From positions 1 to 64,000 of the forward strand of contig NZ_BOOG01000020.1 of NCBI RefSeq assembly GCF_016863115.1: DNA of 64,000 nt, given 5' to 3'. Below, piece after piece: positions 16,397 to 25,544 of this stretch (the first letter of the stretch is position 1; each line of letters opens with the position of its first letter). The notes under the pieces were generated by a model. The model saw only the letters and a list, made by a program, of their open reading frames with translations, made no database searches and was not told where the DNA came from. The translations under genes and the position numbers were made by a program. Origin of the DNA: Sphaerimonospora thailandensis (GTDB lineage Bacteria > Actinomycetota > Actinomycetes > Streptosporangiales > Streptosporangiaceae).

Positions 16397-18469
16397 TCAG
16401 GCGTCGATGTGCTCGCGGTCGACCTCGGCCGCACTGCTGACGATGAACTCACGGCGGGGGGCGACCTCGCTGCCCATGAGGAGGTCGAAGATGCGCTCGG
16501 CCTTCTCCACGTCCTCGATCCGCACCCGGCGCAGCACGCGGTGGCGCGGATCCATCGTCGTCTCGGCGAGCTGGTCGGCGTCCATCTCACCCAGGCCCTT
16601 GTAGCGCTGCACAGGGTCCTTCCAGCGCTTGCCCCGCCGCTCCAGATCGCTCAGGACCCTGTGCAGCTCGGCGTCCGAATAGGTGTAGATGTACTTGTCC
16701 TTGCCCCGCCCGGGGTTGGTGATCTCGATGCGGTGCAGCGGCGGCACCGCGGCGAACACCCGGCCCGCCTCGACCATCGGCTTCATGTACCGGTGGAAGA
16801 GGGTCAGCAGCAGGCAGCGGATGTGCGCGCCGTCGACGTCGGCGTCGGCCATCAGGATGATCTTGCCGTAGCGGGCCGAGTCGATCTCGAACGACCGGCC
16901 GGACCCGGCCCCGACGACCTGGATGATCGCGGCGCACTCGGCGTTCTTGAGCATGTCCGCCACGGACGCCTTCTGCACGTTGAGGATCTTTCCCCGGATC
17001 GGCAGCAGCGCCTGGAACTCTGAGTCCCGGGCCAGCTTGGCCGTGCCAAGCGCGGAGTCGCCCTCGACGATGAACAGCTCACTGCGGTCCACGTCGTCGC
17101 TGCGGCAGTCGACCAGCTTCGCCGGGAGCGCCGAGCTCTCCAGCGCCGACTTGCGTCGCTGGTTGTCGCGGTGCTCCCGAGCGGCGATGCGCGCCTTGGC
17201 CGCCGCCACCACCTTCTCCAGAACCGCCCGCAACTGCTGCTTCTGGCCACGCCTGGGGCTCGCGAACAGTTCCTTCAGCTCACGGGTGACCACGTGGCCG
17301 ACGATGCGGGCGGCCGCGGCGGTGCCGAGGACCTCCTTGGTCTGGCCCTCGAACTGGGGCTCGGGCACCCGTACGGTCACCACGGCGGTCAGCCCTTCGA
17401 GGACGTCCTCCTTGGTGACCGGCTCGTCGCCGTTCTTGAGCAGGCGGGTCTCACGGAGCTGGTCGTTGACCGTGCGGATGAGCGCCTTCTCGAACCCGGC
17501 CACGTGGGTGCCGCCCTTGGGGGTGGCGATCACGTTGACGAACGAGCGCACGGTCGTCTCATAGCCCTTGCCCCAGCGGACCGCGACGTCGACGCTGAGC
17601 TGCCGCTCGATCCGCGTCGACGTCATGTGGCCCTGTTCGTCGAGCACGGGCACGGTCTCGTGGAAGTGGCCGTCGCCCCGCAGCCTGAGCACGTCGCAGA
17701 CGGCCTCGTCACGCGCGAGGAACTCGGTGAACTCACCGATGCCGCCGTCGAAGCGGAAGGTCTCCTCGGCCGGCTCCGCGCCCCGGCTGTCGCGCAGCAC
17801 CAGCTCGAGCCCGGGGACCAGGAACGCCGTCTGGCGCAGCCGAACGTGGATCTCGTCGACCGAGACCTCCGCCTCGGGCAGGAATATCTGCCGGTCGACC
17901 CACCAGCGGACCCGGGTGCCGGTGGCCTGCCCGGCCACCTGGCCGCCGTCGCGCACGCCGGACTTCTTGCGGAACTTCGCCGTCGGCCCGTCGCCGTCGA
18001 AGTGCCCGGGGACGCCTCGGCGGAAGCTGATCTGGTGGACACGGCCGTCCCGGTCGACATCCACGTCCAGCCGGGACGACAGCGCGTTGACGACCGAGGC
18101 GCCGACACCGTGCAGGCCCCCGGAGGCGGCGTAGGACCCGCCGCCGAACTTGCCGCCGGCGTGCAGCTTCGTGTAGACGAGTTCGACGCCGGCGAGCCCC
18201 GTCTTGGGCTCGATGTCCACCGGGATGCCGCGACCGTTGTCGCGTACCTCGATGGAGCCGTCCGCGTGCAGTTCGACCTCGATGCGTGAGCAGAACCCGG
18301 CGAGGGCCTCATCGACGGCGTTGTCCACGATCTCCCACAGACAGTGCATGAGACCGCGGGTGTCCGTGGATCCGATGTACATCCCCGGGCGCTTGCGCAC
18401 GGCCTCGAGGCCTTCCAGCACCGAGAGATGGCGAGCCGTGTAACCCGCCTCCGCGCCAACCGCCGTCAC
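16397..18469 (-). CDS. parE: Type IIA DNA topoisomerase subunit B (ParE-type)
   Basis: The 690-residue subunit supplies ATP-driven strand capture. The GHKL ATPase motifs are EIVDNAVDEALAG, DNGRGIP and GGLHGVGASVVNALS. The TOPRIM domain has FIVEGDSALG and the metal-binding DADVDGAHIR. The C terminus has YKGLGEMDADQL. The start chosen is GTG 18469, because AGGAG lies 6 bases before it; a TTG two codons earlier would abut that ribosome site. Together with the ParC-type gene it should form topoisomerase IV. Actinobacteria normally keep a separate gyrAB near the origin, so this is the second set. Confidence 0.92.
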   Translation of the reverse strand: MTAVGAEAGYTARHLSVLEGLEAVRKRPGMYIGSTDTRGLMHCLWEIVDNAVDEALAGFCSRIEVELHADGSIEVRDNGRGIPVDIEPKTGLAGVELVYTKLHAGGKFGGGSYAASGGLHGVGASVVNALSSRLDVDVDRDGRVHQISFRRGVPGHFDGDGPTAKFRKKSGVRDGGQVAGQATGTRVRWWVDRQIFLPEAEVSVDEIHVRLRQTAFLVPGLELVLRDSRGAEPAEETFRFDGGIGEFTEFLARDEAVCDVLRLRGDGHFHETVPVLDEQGHMTSTRIERQLSVDVAVRWGKGYETTVRSFVNVIATPKGGTHVAGFEKALIRTVNDQLRETRLLKNGDEPVTKEDVLEGLTAVVTVRVPEPQFEGQTKEVLGTAAAARIVGHVVTRELKELFASPRRGQKQQLRAVLEKVVAAAKARIAAREHRDNQRRKSALESSALPAKLVDCRSDDVDRSELFIVEGDSALGTAKLARDSEFQALLPIRGKILNVQKASVADMLKNAECAAIIQVVGAGSGRSFEIDSARYGKIILMADADVDGAHIRCLLLTLFHRYMKPMVEAGRVFAAVPPLHRIEITNPGRGKDKYIYTYSDAELHRVLSDLERRGKRWKDPVQRYKGLGEMDADQLAETTMDPRHRVLRRVRIEDVEKAERIFDLLMGSEVAPRREFIVSSAAEVDREHIDA

Positions 18470-18751
18470 GCCCAACTCCTACTACCGGTCAAGGCTCCTA
18501 CTGCCCACCAATCGAACACTCGTACGCAGCTTATCGCCACTCATGTTTCTACGCGTAACAGCTTGCCAGGCGCACCGGGATACCGCGGACTCTTACTGTG
18601 ATCTGCAGCACAGCACATCCCAGCTTTTCGGGCGCATTCCGCTCTGGGCGTAGCCAGGGGGTGATTGGGAACGCCGTTATCCGGTTAGATGTTGTCCCAA
18701 GTGACTGACGCCAACGTCCCCGCCACGGTGGGGCGACCCGAAAGGCGATAC

Positions 18752-18979
18752 GTGACTGGAGCTCTCGCCCCCGCCAAGCCGCTGACCGCCCTGGACCGCT
18801 GTGACCGGTGTGGTGCTCAGGCCTACATCCGCGCGACCCTGCCAGTGGGTGGGGAGCTGCTGTTCTGCGCCCACCACGGGCGTCAGCACGCAGCCGTACT
18901 ACGCGACAGAGGCGCTGACATCCAGGACGAGTCGGCCCGACTCAGCCAATCACCGACGTCCGACCAGAGCGGGCGCTGA
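18752..18979 (+). CDS. DUF7455-like small zinc-ribbon protein
   Basis: This 75-residue protein carries LTALDRCDRCGAQAYIRA and GGELLFCAHHGRQH, a four-ligand Cys/His zinc knuckle common in actinobacteria and known to me as DUF7455. Its function is unknown. Start GTG 18752 has GAAAGG before it and gives the usual family N terminus. The frame is open to an ATG at 18689. In actinomycetes it often sits near the primary sigma factor gene, as it does here. A stable hairpin follows its stop. Confidence 0.75.
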   Translation: MTGALAPAKPLTALDRCDRCGAQAYIRATLPVGGELLFCAHHGRQHAAVLRDRGADIQDESARLSQSPTSDQSGR

Positions 18980-18985
18980 CCATAG

Positions 18986-19029
18986 GACGGCGTGCCGGAG
19001 CCCCCATCGAGGCTCTCCGGCGCGCCGTC
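18986..19029. terminator. Bidirectional hairpin terminator
   Basis: GACGGCGTGCCGGAG (18986-19000) pairs with CTCCGGCGCGCCGTC (19015-19029) with a single G-T pair. It lies between two convergent genes, so it can end both. Confidence 0.75.
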
Positions 19030-19052
19030 GCCGTACCCGGAGAAGACACCGG

Positions 19053-19862
19053 TCAGGGTGCGACCCGATAGTGATAGCGCCCGGCGACGGTGAAGCCCTC
19101 TCGCTCGTACAGCGTGCGGGCTCCGACGTTGGGCTCCGTCACCGCCAGGTAGGCCCGCTCCGCGCCGCGTTCGCGCCCCCAGGCGAACAGCGTCCGCAGC
19201 ACCGACCGGCCGAGCCCCCGGCGCCGGGCCCGGGGCTCCACCGCCATGCAGTAGACGCCCAGCCATCGCCCTTGGACCACGCCTCTGCCCACACCCGCGC
19301 CCGTGTCTCCCTCCAGATGGGCGTAGCCCGCCGGGACCCCGGTCATGATCCGCCGGGCCCACTCCATGGCAGGGGTCTCGTCGTCGTCGCGGTGCCGCCC
19401 GCCGTCCACCCGCCACCAGGTGCGCAGCCACCGCTCGGACGGTTCCGGCGCGACCTCTCCGGCCGGTACGGCGTCCCGCGGCAGCGGCGCGGTCATGATC
19501 AAAGTGGGGTCCACCATCCGGTAGCCCCGGCTGTCGAGCTCGGCGTCGAGTCCGTTGACCGCGCCGGGCCCGACCGAGGACACCCCGACCGAGGGCACCC
19601 CGACCGAGGACACCCCGATCGAGAAAACACAGCGCAGGCCGAGCCCCGCGTAGAACTTCTCCGCCCGCTCCACGGCACTGTCCACGTCCCCGGCCGGGTC
19701 GGCCCGCGCCGAATCCACGCTGTCGGCCGGCGGCAGGACGGAGTTGGCCCGCTTGGTCACTCCGCCCGCGTGCCGGTAGATCCAGCCGTCGGCCGTCACC
19801 CGCCCCGGCGCCGGCCATGCCTGGTCCACCAGCCGATCGAAGAGTCCGCTGTCTTGATCCAC
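19053..19862 (-). CDS. GNAT-family N-acetyltransferase
   Basis: This 269-residue protein ends with a clear GNAT domain. The acetyl-CoA loop is ARRRGLGRSVLRTLFAWGRE and the last helix-strand pair is EPNVGARTLYEREGFTVAG. The N-terminal half is a divergent GNAT-like region, so it may be a double-domain enzyme. The acceptor is unknown. Residues around 80-98 are an in-frame run of three 15-bp repeats that encode SVGVS or SVGVP units; they probably form a loop and may vary between strains. It is convergent with the DUF7455-like gene and divergent from yaaA. Confidence 0.8.
   Translation of the reverse strand: MDQDSGLFDRLVDQAWPAPGRVTADGWIYRHAGGVTKRANSVLPPADSVDSARADPAGDVDSAVERAEKFYAGLGLRCVFSIGVSSVGVPSVGVSSVGPGAVNGLDAELDSRGYRMVDPTLIMTAPLPRDAVPAGEVAPEPSERWLRTWWRVDGGRHRDDDETPAMEWARRIMTGVPAGYAHLEGDTGAGVGRGVVQGRWLGVYCMAVEPRARRRGLGRSVLRTLFAWGRERGAERAYLAVTEPNVGARTLYEREGFTVAGRYHYRVAP
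19571..19615. repeat. 15-bp tandem repeat inside the acetyltransferase gene
   Basis: Three copies of CGACCGAGGACACCC (the middle one with G for A) stand in a row and keep the reading frame. They encode Gly-Val-Ser/Pro-Ser-Val units. Confidence 0.75.
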
Positions 19863-19943
19863 TTCGACAGCCTAACCGACGGCCAGGACCTGCGACGGAG
19901 CCGACGCCGGGGCCGATACCAGGGCCTTGTAGGGTCGGGATTC

Positions 19944-20690
19944 GTGCTGATCCTGCTTCCGCCTTCGGAGGGGAAGGCCGCTCGGGGCACCGCCAAGCTC
20001 AGGCGGCTGAGCTTCGCCGAGCTGGCCTCCCCGCGCGACAAGGTGCTCGATGCCCTGGTCTCGCTGTGTCACTCGCCGCAGGCCCAGGCGGTGCTCGGCC
20101 TGTCCGACGGGCAGGTCGGCGACATCGAACGCAACCGCGGTCTGCACACCGCGCCGTCCCTGCGCGTCGCCGACCTCTACACGGGCGTGTTGTACGACAA
20201 CCTGGGCCTGGCCACGCTCTCCCCCGAGGCCCGCCGCAGAGCCGACCGGCGGATCGTGGTGTTCTCCGCGCTGTGGGGGCTGCTGCGGCCGTCCGACCGC
20301 GTCCCGCCGTACCGGCTGTCCATGGGCGTACGGCTGCCGCCCATGGGCAACCTTGCCGCGTTCTGGCGGCCGTCGATCACGGCGGCGCTCGAGTCGGCGA
20401 AGGGACTCATCGTGGACATGCGGTCGACCGCTTACGCGGCCGCGTGGCAGCCGGGCGAGCGGGCGGTCGCCGTACGGGTCCTGAGGGAGGCCGGGGGGAA
20501 GCGGACGGTGGTCAGCCACATGGCGAAGACGACCCGAGGGGCGGTGTCCCGCTCGCTCGTGGAGATCCCCGACAGGCCGGGGAGCCCACGGGAACTCGCG
20601 AAGACGTTGGCCGGTCTGGGGTACCGGACCGAGCTGTCGGGCCCGCCCGCATCGGGCAGGCCGTGGACGCTCGACGTGATCGTCACGTGA
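19944..20690 (+). CDS. yaaA: YaaA-family peroxide stress protein
   Basis: The protein has 248 residues from GTG 19944. It opens with VLILLPPSEGKAARG, the hallmark of the YaaA/DUF328 family, and contains LYTGVLYDNLGL, FSALWGLLRPSDRVPPYRLSM and VVSHMAKTTRGAV. In Escherichia coli YaaA limits intracellular iron after peroxide stress and binds DNA. Length and motifs are full, so it should be functional. The frame is open far upstream, but the family start fixes the N terminus. It is convergent with the primary sigma factor gene. Confidence 0.88.
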   Translation: MLILLPPSEGKAARGTAKLRRLSFAELASPRDKVLDALVSLCHSPQAQAVLGLSDGQVGDIERNRGLHTAPSLRVADLYTGVLYDNLGLATLSPEARRRADRRIVVFSALWGLLRPSDRVPPYRLSMGVRLPPMGNLAAFWRPSITAALESAKGLIVDMRSTAYAAAWQPGERAVAVRVLREAGGKRTVVSHMAKTTRGAVSRSLVEIPDRPGSPRELAKTLAGLGYRTELSGPPASGRPWTLDVIVT

Positions 20691-20788
20691 CCGCCGGGGG
20701 CCCGAGGCCGATCGCGGCGCGTGACCGCGCCGCCCTCCCGAGATGATCGGACCTCGGTGTCGACGACATCTACTTGGCCGGCGTCCGC

Positions 20789-22522
20789 TCAGTCGAGGTA
20801 GTCGCGCAGCACCTGGGACCTGGACGGGTGGCGAAGCTTCGACATGGTCTTGGACTCGATCTGGCGGATCCGCTCGCGGGTCACGCCGTAGACCTTGCCG
20901 ATCTCGTCGAGGGTCTTCGGCTGCCCATCGGTGAGGCCGAACCGCATGGACACCACGCCCGCCTCGCGCTCCGACAGCGTGTCGAGCACGGAGTGCAGCT
21001 GCTCCTGCAGCAGCGTGAAGCTGACGGCGTCGGCCGGGACGATGGCCTCGGAGTCCTCGATCAGGTCACCGAACTCGCTGTCGCCCTCCTCGCCGAGAGG
21101 CGTGTGCAGCGAGATCGGCTCACGGCCGTACTTCTGGACCTCGATGACCTTCTCGGGGGTCATGTCCAGCTCTCGGGCCAGTTCCTCCGGCGTCGGCTCA
21201 CGGCCGAGGTCCTGCAGCATCTGCCGCTGCACCCGGGCCAGCTTGTTGATCACCTCGACCATGTGGACCGGGATGCGGATGGTCCGCGCCTGGTCGGCCA
21301 TGGCCCGGGTGATCGCCTGCCGGATCCACCACGTCGCGTAGGTCGAGAACTTGTAGCCCTTGGTGTAGTCGAACTTCTCGACCGCGCGGATCAGGCCCAG
21401 GTTGCCTTCCTGGATCAGGTCCAGGAACAGCATGCCGCGGCCGGTGTACCGCTTGGCGAGCGAGACGACCAGCCGGAGGTTGGCCTCCAGCAGGTGGTTC
21501 TTGGCGCGGCGACCGTCCTCGGCGATCCACTCCAGCTCGGCGCGGACGTCGACGGGGAGACCGTCGCCGTCGCCCGCGAGTTGCTCCTCCGCGAACAGGC
21601 CCGCCTCGATCCGCTTGGCGAGCTCGACCTCCTGCTCGGCATTGAGCAGGGGCACCTTGCCGATCTGCTTGAGGTAGTCCTTGACGGGGTCTGCGGTGGC
21701 GCCGGCCGCGGCCACCTGGGCGACGGGCGCGTCGTCATCGTCGTCGCTGAGGATCAGCACCTCGTCCTCGGACTGGCCGGCGGCCTTACCCTTGGACTCG
21801 CCCTCGGCCTCGGCGTCCCCCTCGGTTTCGGTGTCGGCCTCGGCCTCGAGCTCGTCGTCCTCCGCCTCGATCTCGAAGTCCTCGATCTCGACGTCGCCCT
21901 CGAGATCGATGTCCTCCTCATCCTCGGCGAGGTCGGCGGACTTGGGCTTCGGATCCGCCTTCGGCGCCTTCAGTGCGGGGCCGGTCGCAGACGCCTCGGA
22001 CCCGTCCTGGGCAGCGGGCTCACCTTTCTTGGCGGGCACGGCCTTGGCCGGCGCCGCCTTCGCCGCCGCGCCCTTGGCCGCGGCGGGCTTGGCCGTGGTC
22101 TTCTTCGAAGCGGACTTGGCCGCGGCGGGCTTGGCCGCCGGCTTTGCGGCGGGCTTCGCAGCCGGCTTGGCGGCCGGCGCCGCGTCGGTCACCACGGCGG
22201 TCACCGTCTCCGGCTGCGAGTCCTTCGCGGCCGCGGATTTGGTGGTCTTCTTGACGGGCGCGGCTGTACGGCGCTTGGCTTGACCTCGAGACCGCTTGGG
22301 CGCCGCGGAGTCCGCCGCCGTCACCACGACGGTCACGCCCTCCTTGCTGAGGCTGCGCAGGAATCCAGCGGCGTGCGACAGCGGGATGTCCGCTTCCTCG
22401 AAGGCCTTGCGGACATCCTCGGACTCGAGGAAACCCTGCGAGCGCCCACGCTCGAGGAGCTGCTGGATCACTGGCTCGTTCAGCTCCGACGGCTTCGAGC
22501 GAGTCGAACTTGCAGGCGACAC
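20789..22522 (-). CDS. hrdB: Primary RNA polymerase sigma factor (HrdB/SigA type)
   Basis: The 577-residue protein is a housekeeping sigma factor. Region 2 contains [20 protein letters not shown] and [20 protein letters not shown]. Regions 3 and 4 follow, with [20 protein letters not shown]. Before the core lies an N-terminal extension of about 275 residues: a helical segment, a Lys-Ala-Pro-rich stretch ([19 protein letters not shown], like histone H1 tails) and a strongly acidic stretch. This layout is typical of actinomycete HrdB. The start is uncertain; GTG 22522 follows GAGAGG at 5 bases, GTG 22528 is also possible, and the frame is open to 22612. Confidence 0.92.
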   Translation of the reverse strand: MSPASSTRSKPSELNEPVIQQLLERGRSQGFLESEDVRKAFEEADIPLSHAAGFLRSLSKEGVTVVVTAADSAAPKRSRGQAKRRTAAPVKKTTKSAAAKDSQPETVTAVVTDAAPAAKPAAKPAAKPAAKPAAAKSASKKTTAKPAAAKGAAAKAAPAKAVPAKKGEPAAQDGSEASATGPALKAPKADPKPKSADLAEDEEDIDLEGDVEIEDFEIEAEDDELEAEADTETEGDAEAEGESKGKAAGQSEDEVLILSDDDDDAPVAQVAAAGATADPVKDYLKQIGKVPLLNAEQEVELAKRIEAGLFAEEQLAGDGDGLPVDVRAELEWIAEDGRRAKNHLLEANLRLVVSLAKRYTGRGMLFLDLIQEGNLGLIRAVEKFDYTKGYKFSTYATWWIRQAITRAMADQARTIRIPVHMVEVINKLARVQRQMLQDLGREPTPEELARELDMTPEKVIEVQKYGREPISLHTPLGEEGDSEFGDLIEDSEAIVPADAVSFTLLQEQLHSVLDTLSEREAGVVSMRFGLTDGQPKTLDEIGKVYGVTRERIRQIESKTMSKLRHPSRSQVLRDYLD

Positions 22523-22741
22523 GAACACCTCTCGAACGAACGCATGGCGAGAATGGACCCAGGTGTTTCTTCTTTTTCCGGTGGTGAGGTCGCGCGGACC
22601 GCGACATGCCATTGTGGCACGCCACGGCTCGTGATACGGCCGCGTCCCGCCGGTTGCTTCTCCACCCTAGGCCGCCTGAGACACTGGTGCGTACGGAAGA
22701 CGGTCACTGATACCCGAAAGCAACCGTTATGACTGTTTCAT

Positions 22742-24826
22742 TCAGTCACTCTTCGTGGTCGGCGGCACGTGTACCGCGAGAACCGTTACATCGTCATCTT
22801 GTTCATACCCGCCCAGCATGCGCTCCACCAGGAAATCCAGCAGCATACTCGGATTGCTCAGCACCTCTTGGGATGCTTCGGACACCACGGACGCGAGCTC
22901 CCGCAGGCCGGCGTCCAGCCCGCGTCTACGGTTCTCCACCAGGCCGTCGGAGTACAGCACCGCCGTGTGTCCGGGCGGCACGCAGAAGCGGAACTGCTTG
23001 CGGCTCGTGGCCCAGCCGAGCGGGGTGCCCGGCTCGGTCTCATGCAGGATCGCCGTACCCTGGGGCGAGACGAGCAGTGGCGGCGGGTGACCCGCCAGGG
23101 CGAGCGTGCCCTCCCCGGTCCCCGGCTCGACGACCATGTACGCCAGGGTCGTGACCTGCTCTTCCTCCTCGGTCGCCTCGAACACCCGGTCGAGGCCGGT
23201 GAGGACCGCCGCCGGAGGCGGGTTGGTCAGCGCGAGGGCCCGCATGGCGTTGCGGATCCGGCCCATGCCCGCCGCGGCCTTGACGCCCTTGCCCATCACG
23301 TCGCCCACGACGGCCGCCACCCGTCCGTCCTGCAGGACGAACCCGTCGTACCAGTCGCCGCCGACCTGGACGTGGCGCGAGCCGGACAGGAACAGCTTGG
23401 CCAGTTTCAGCCCGTCGACGTCAGGAAGGCGTTCGGGCAGCAGGCTGCGCTGCAGCGTCTCGGCGGTGCGGTGCTCCCGCTCGAACAGCGTGGCCCGCTC
23501 GACCGCGAGCGCGCACTGGCCGGCCAGCGCCTCGTAGAAGACCCCGTCCTCCTGGGAGATCTTCTGCGACCGCAGGAACGAGAACCGCAGCGCGCCGAGC
23601 GCGCGACCGGCCGCCAGCAGCGGCAGGCCCACCCAGGCCCGTTCGTCGGTGTGGGCGAGGAAGTCGGCGATCCTGGCCTCGTCGGCGCCCGCGTCGACGA
23701 GCTGGGCCCGCAGGCTCTCCGGCGACTCGGCGAAGACCGGACGCCGGCTGTTGACCGCCATCGTCATCACGTTGGAGTGGGAGAGCTCGATCTCGTCGCC
23801 GGTCACGTCCGGGAGGCCGCCGCTGTTGCTCAGCTTGAGCGTGCCCCGCTCGGGGTCGAGCAGGGCCACCGCCGAGTGGTCGGCGGCCAGCGCCGTACGG
23901 CCGACGTCGATGATGACCTGCACCACCTGCTCGACCGTGAGCGCCTCGGCCAGCATGGCCGTGGCGCCCTGGAGCCTGGCGGTGCGCAGCGCGGCGGCGC
24001 CGAGTTGGTCGGTGAGGCGGCCCCGCATCTCCTCGGCCTCGCGTTGCGGGGTGACGTCGGTGTTGGCGCCGACCCACTCAACCACCCGGCCGTGCCTCAT
24101 GATCGGCACGGCTCTGACCTCGAAGTGCCGGTAACCGCTCGCGCGGGTGCGCACCCGGTAGCTCCACTCGAACATGGTCCGGCCGCGCAGGGCCTCACGC
24201 CACGCCTCTTCCGCGCCGGGGCGATCGTCGGGGTGGACGGCCTCCAGCCAGCCGTGGGTGAGATACTCCTCCAGCCCCTGACCGGTGATGGCCCGCCACT
24301 GCGGGGCGTCCTCGGCGACCGCTCCGCTGGGCGACGTGATCCACACAAGCTGCTGCTGGGACTCCACGAGCGAGCGGTAGCGCTCCTCGCTGCGCTGCAG
24401 GAGCTCTCTGGACATCTGCTGCTCGGTCAGGTCGACACCGAACATGGCGACGCCCACGTCACCGTTCTCGCCACCTCGCATGGGAAAGAACGACACCGCC
24501 CAATGGCGGGCGTCGTCGTTCTCCGCGCGGGTCCTGATCCGCTGGTCGGTGACGGGCAGCCCGTCCTCACCGACCCGGCGGAGCGCCGCCTCGATGGCGG
24601 CGGTCAGATCGGCCGGCAGCAACTCCGCCGGAAGTCGCTCCAGATGCCGGTCGACAGGATGACCGGTCATCTCGGTGAAGGTGGCGTTGACCCGGACGAA
24701 GCGACCGGACGCGTCAAAGAAGGCAAAGGCGAACGGCGCCTCCGACATCAGACCTCTGAAGAGGTCGGAGTCTGAGATGTCCACACCGGACTCCCGGGGC
24801 CGGGGCACGGAGGTTTCGGCGCTCAT
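22742..24826 (-). CDS. PAS-PAS-GAF SpoIIE-type serine phosphatase
   Basis: The 694-residue cytoplasmic protein has two PAS domains (about 20-140 and 150-270, the second with RTRASGYRHFEVRAVPIM), a GAF domain (about 300-450) and a SpoIIE/RsbU-type PP2C phosphatase domain. The latter is marked by [17 protein letters not shown] and YSDGLVENR, with the metal ligands in the first two motifs. Such enzymes dephosphorylate anti-sigma antagonists in partner-switching pathways, in response to a ligand or redox signal. No RsbV/W-type gene is adjacent. ATG 24826 follows GGAGG at 8 bases. It lies 219 bases upstream of the primary sigma gene on the same strand. Confidence 0.9.
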   Translation of the reverse strand: MSAETSVPRPRESGVDISDSDLFRGLMSEAPFAFAFFDASGRFVRVNATFTEMTGHPVDRHLERLPAELLPADLTAAIEAALRRVGEDGLPVTDQRIRTRAENDDARHWAVSFFPMRGGENGDVGVAMFGVDLTEQQMSRELLQRSEERYRSLVESQQQLVWITSPSGAVAEDAPQWRAITGQGLEEYLTHGWLEAVHPDDRPGAEEAWREALRGRTMFEWSYRVRTRASGYRHFEVRAVPIMRHGRVVEWVGANTDVTPQREAEEMRGRLTDQLGAAALRTARLQGATAMLAEALTVEQVVQVIIDVGRTALAADHSAVALLDPERGTLKLSNSGGLPDVTGDEIELSHSNVMTMAVNSRRPVFAESPESLRAQLVDAGADEARIADFLAHTDERAWVGLPLLAAGRALGALRFSFLRSQKISQEDGVFYEALAGQCALAVERATLFEREHRTAETLQRSLLPERLPDVDGLKLAKLFLSGSRHVQVGGDWYDGFVLQDGRVAAVVGDVMGKGVKAAAGMGRIRNAMRALALTNPPPAAVLTGLDRVFEATEEEEQVTTLAYMVVEPGTGEGTLALAGHPPPLLVSPQGTAILHETEPGTPLGWATSRKQFRFCVPPGHTAVLYSDGLVENRRRGLDAGLRELASVVSEASQEVLSNPSMLLDFLVERMLGGYEQDDDVTVLAVHVPPTTKSD

Positions 24827-25265
24827 GGTCGGCACCTCCGTCGCGTGCCAGGCTCTCCCACGAGGCACATCTCCATAACTGTGATTGGTAGCGCAGATCT
24901 GCCCTACATCATGGGCGATCCGCATGGGCGGACGGAAGCCCCGTCAGCCATGCGGTCAACGCATCCTGTCAAAGACCGGCACCTCCCGCAGGAAGATATT
25001 CGGTCGACTTTCCGGTCGCCGCCTCGCTTCCCGCCCGGTGGTGCGGACATCCCTCCTCACCGTACGGCCCGGCATCGCCGCGGTCATCTTCCCATACCTT
25101 TCCGGTCGGGCCATCGTAGTGCTCTTGGAAGCGGAGCCGCGAGCCGCTGGAACACGACCCGGTCACGGATCGGCACGCGTAACGGGTCGGCGACGGAAGG
25201 TTGACAGTCGCCGGGAAAGTTGTGGAATAAGGGGCGGCAGGTCCCCATACAGCGAGGAGGCGTCC
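24827..25265. other. Divergent intergenic region (439 bp)
   Basis: No gene is supported here. It separates the leftward phosphatase from the rightward small gene at 25266 and must hold promoters for both. A consensus -35 hexamer TTGACA lies at 25201-25206. I saw no further repeat or RNA structure. Confidence 0.5.
25201..25230 (+). promoter_or_regulatory. Candidate promoter for the gene at 25266
   Basis: TTGACA at 25201-25206 is a perfect -35 hexamer. About 16-18 bases further on, TGGAATAA (25223-25230) could serve as a weak -10. The gene start is some 35 bases downstream. The -10 part is uncertain. Confidence 0.35.
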
Positions 25266-25517
25266 ATGCCCGCACTCGCAGTTCGTATCGGTGGCGGCCC
25301 GCAGCCGGAGCAGCGGCTCCGCGATCTCGTGATCGCCCGGCTGGCCGCCGAGTTCGTGACCGTCCCCGCCGCAGTCCTGTCCCGTCTCGTCGCGGACGTC
25401 TGGGTGTGCGCCGAGCACCTCGGGCTCGACGTCACGCCCGAGATCGTCGAACGCGTCGCCCGAGAACGCCTGCTGGGCCTGGTGAACTCGACGCCGCCGC
25501 GGCGATCGCGCGCATAA
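25266..25517 (+). CDS. Small helical protein of unknown function
   Basis: The product has 83 residues from ATG 25266, behind a good GAGGAG at 6 bases. It is predicted mostly helical (RLRDLVIARLAAEFVTVPAA, then VLSRLVADVWVCAEHLGL). There is no signal peptide, metal motif or known domain that I recognise. The clear ribosome site and codon bias support expression. It lies just before the 546-residue unknown gene on the same strand, so they may be co-transcribed. Confidence 0.65.
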   Translation: MPALAVRIGGGPQPEQRLRDLVIARLAAEFVTVPAAVLSRLVADVWVCAEHLGLDVTPEIVERVARERLLGLVNSTPPRRSRA

Positions 25518-25544
25518 CGGGGAAGTCACCGGCCCGCGTTCCTG

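Noticed and set aside
18512-18527. LexA-like sequence TCGAACACTCGTACGC upstream of parE
   Set aside because: The right half-site is degenerate at two positions, and parE is not a usual SOS gene.
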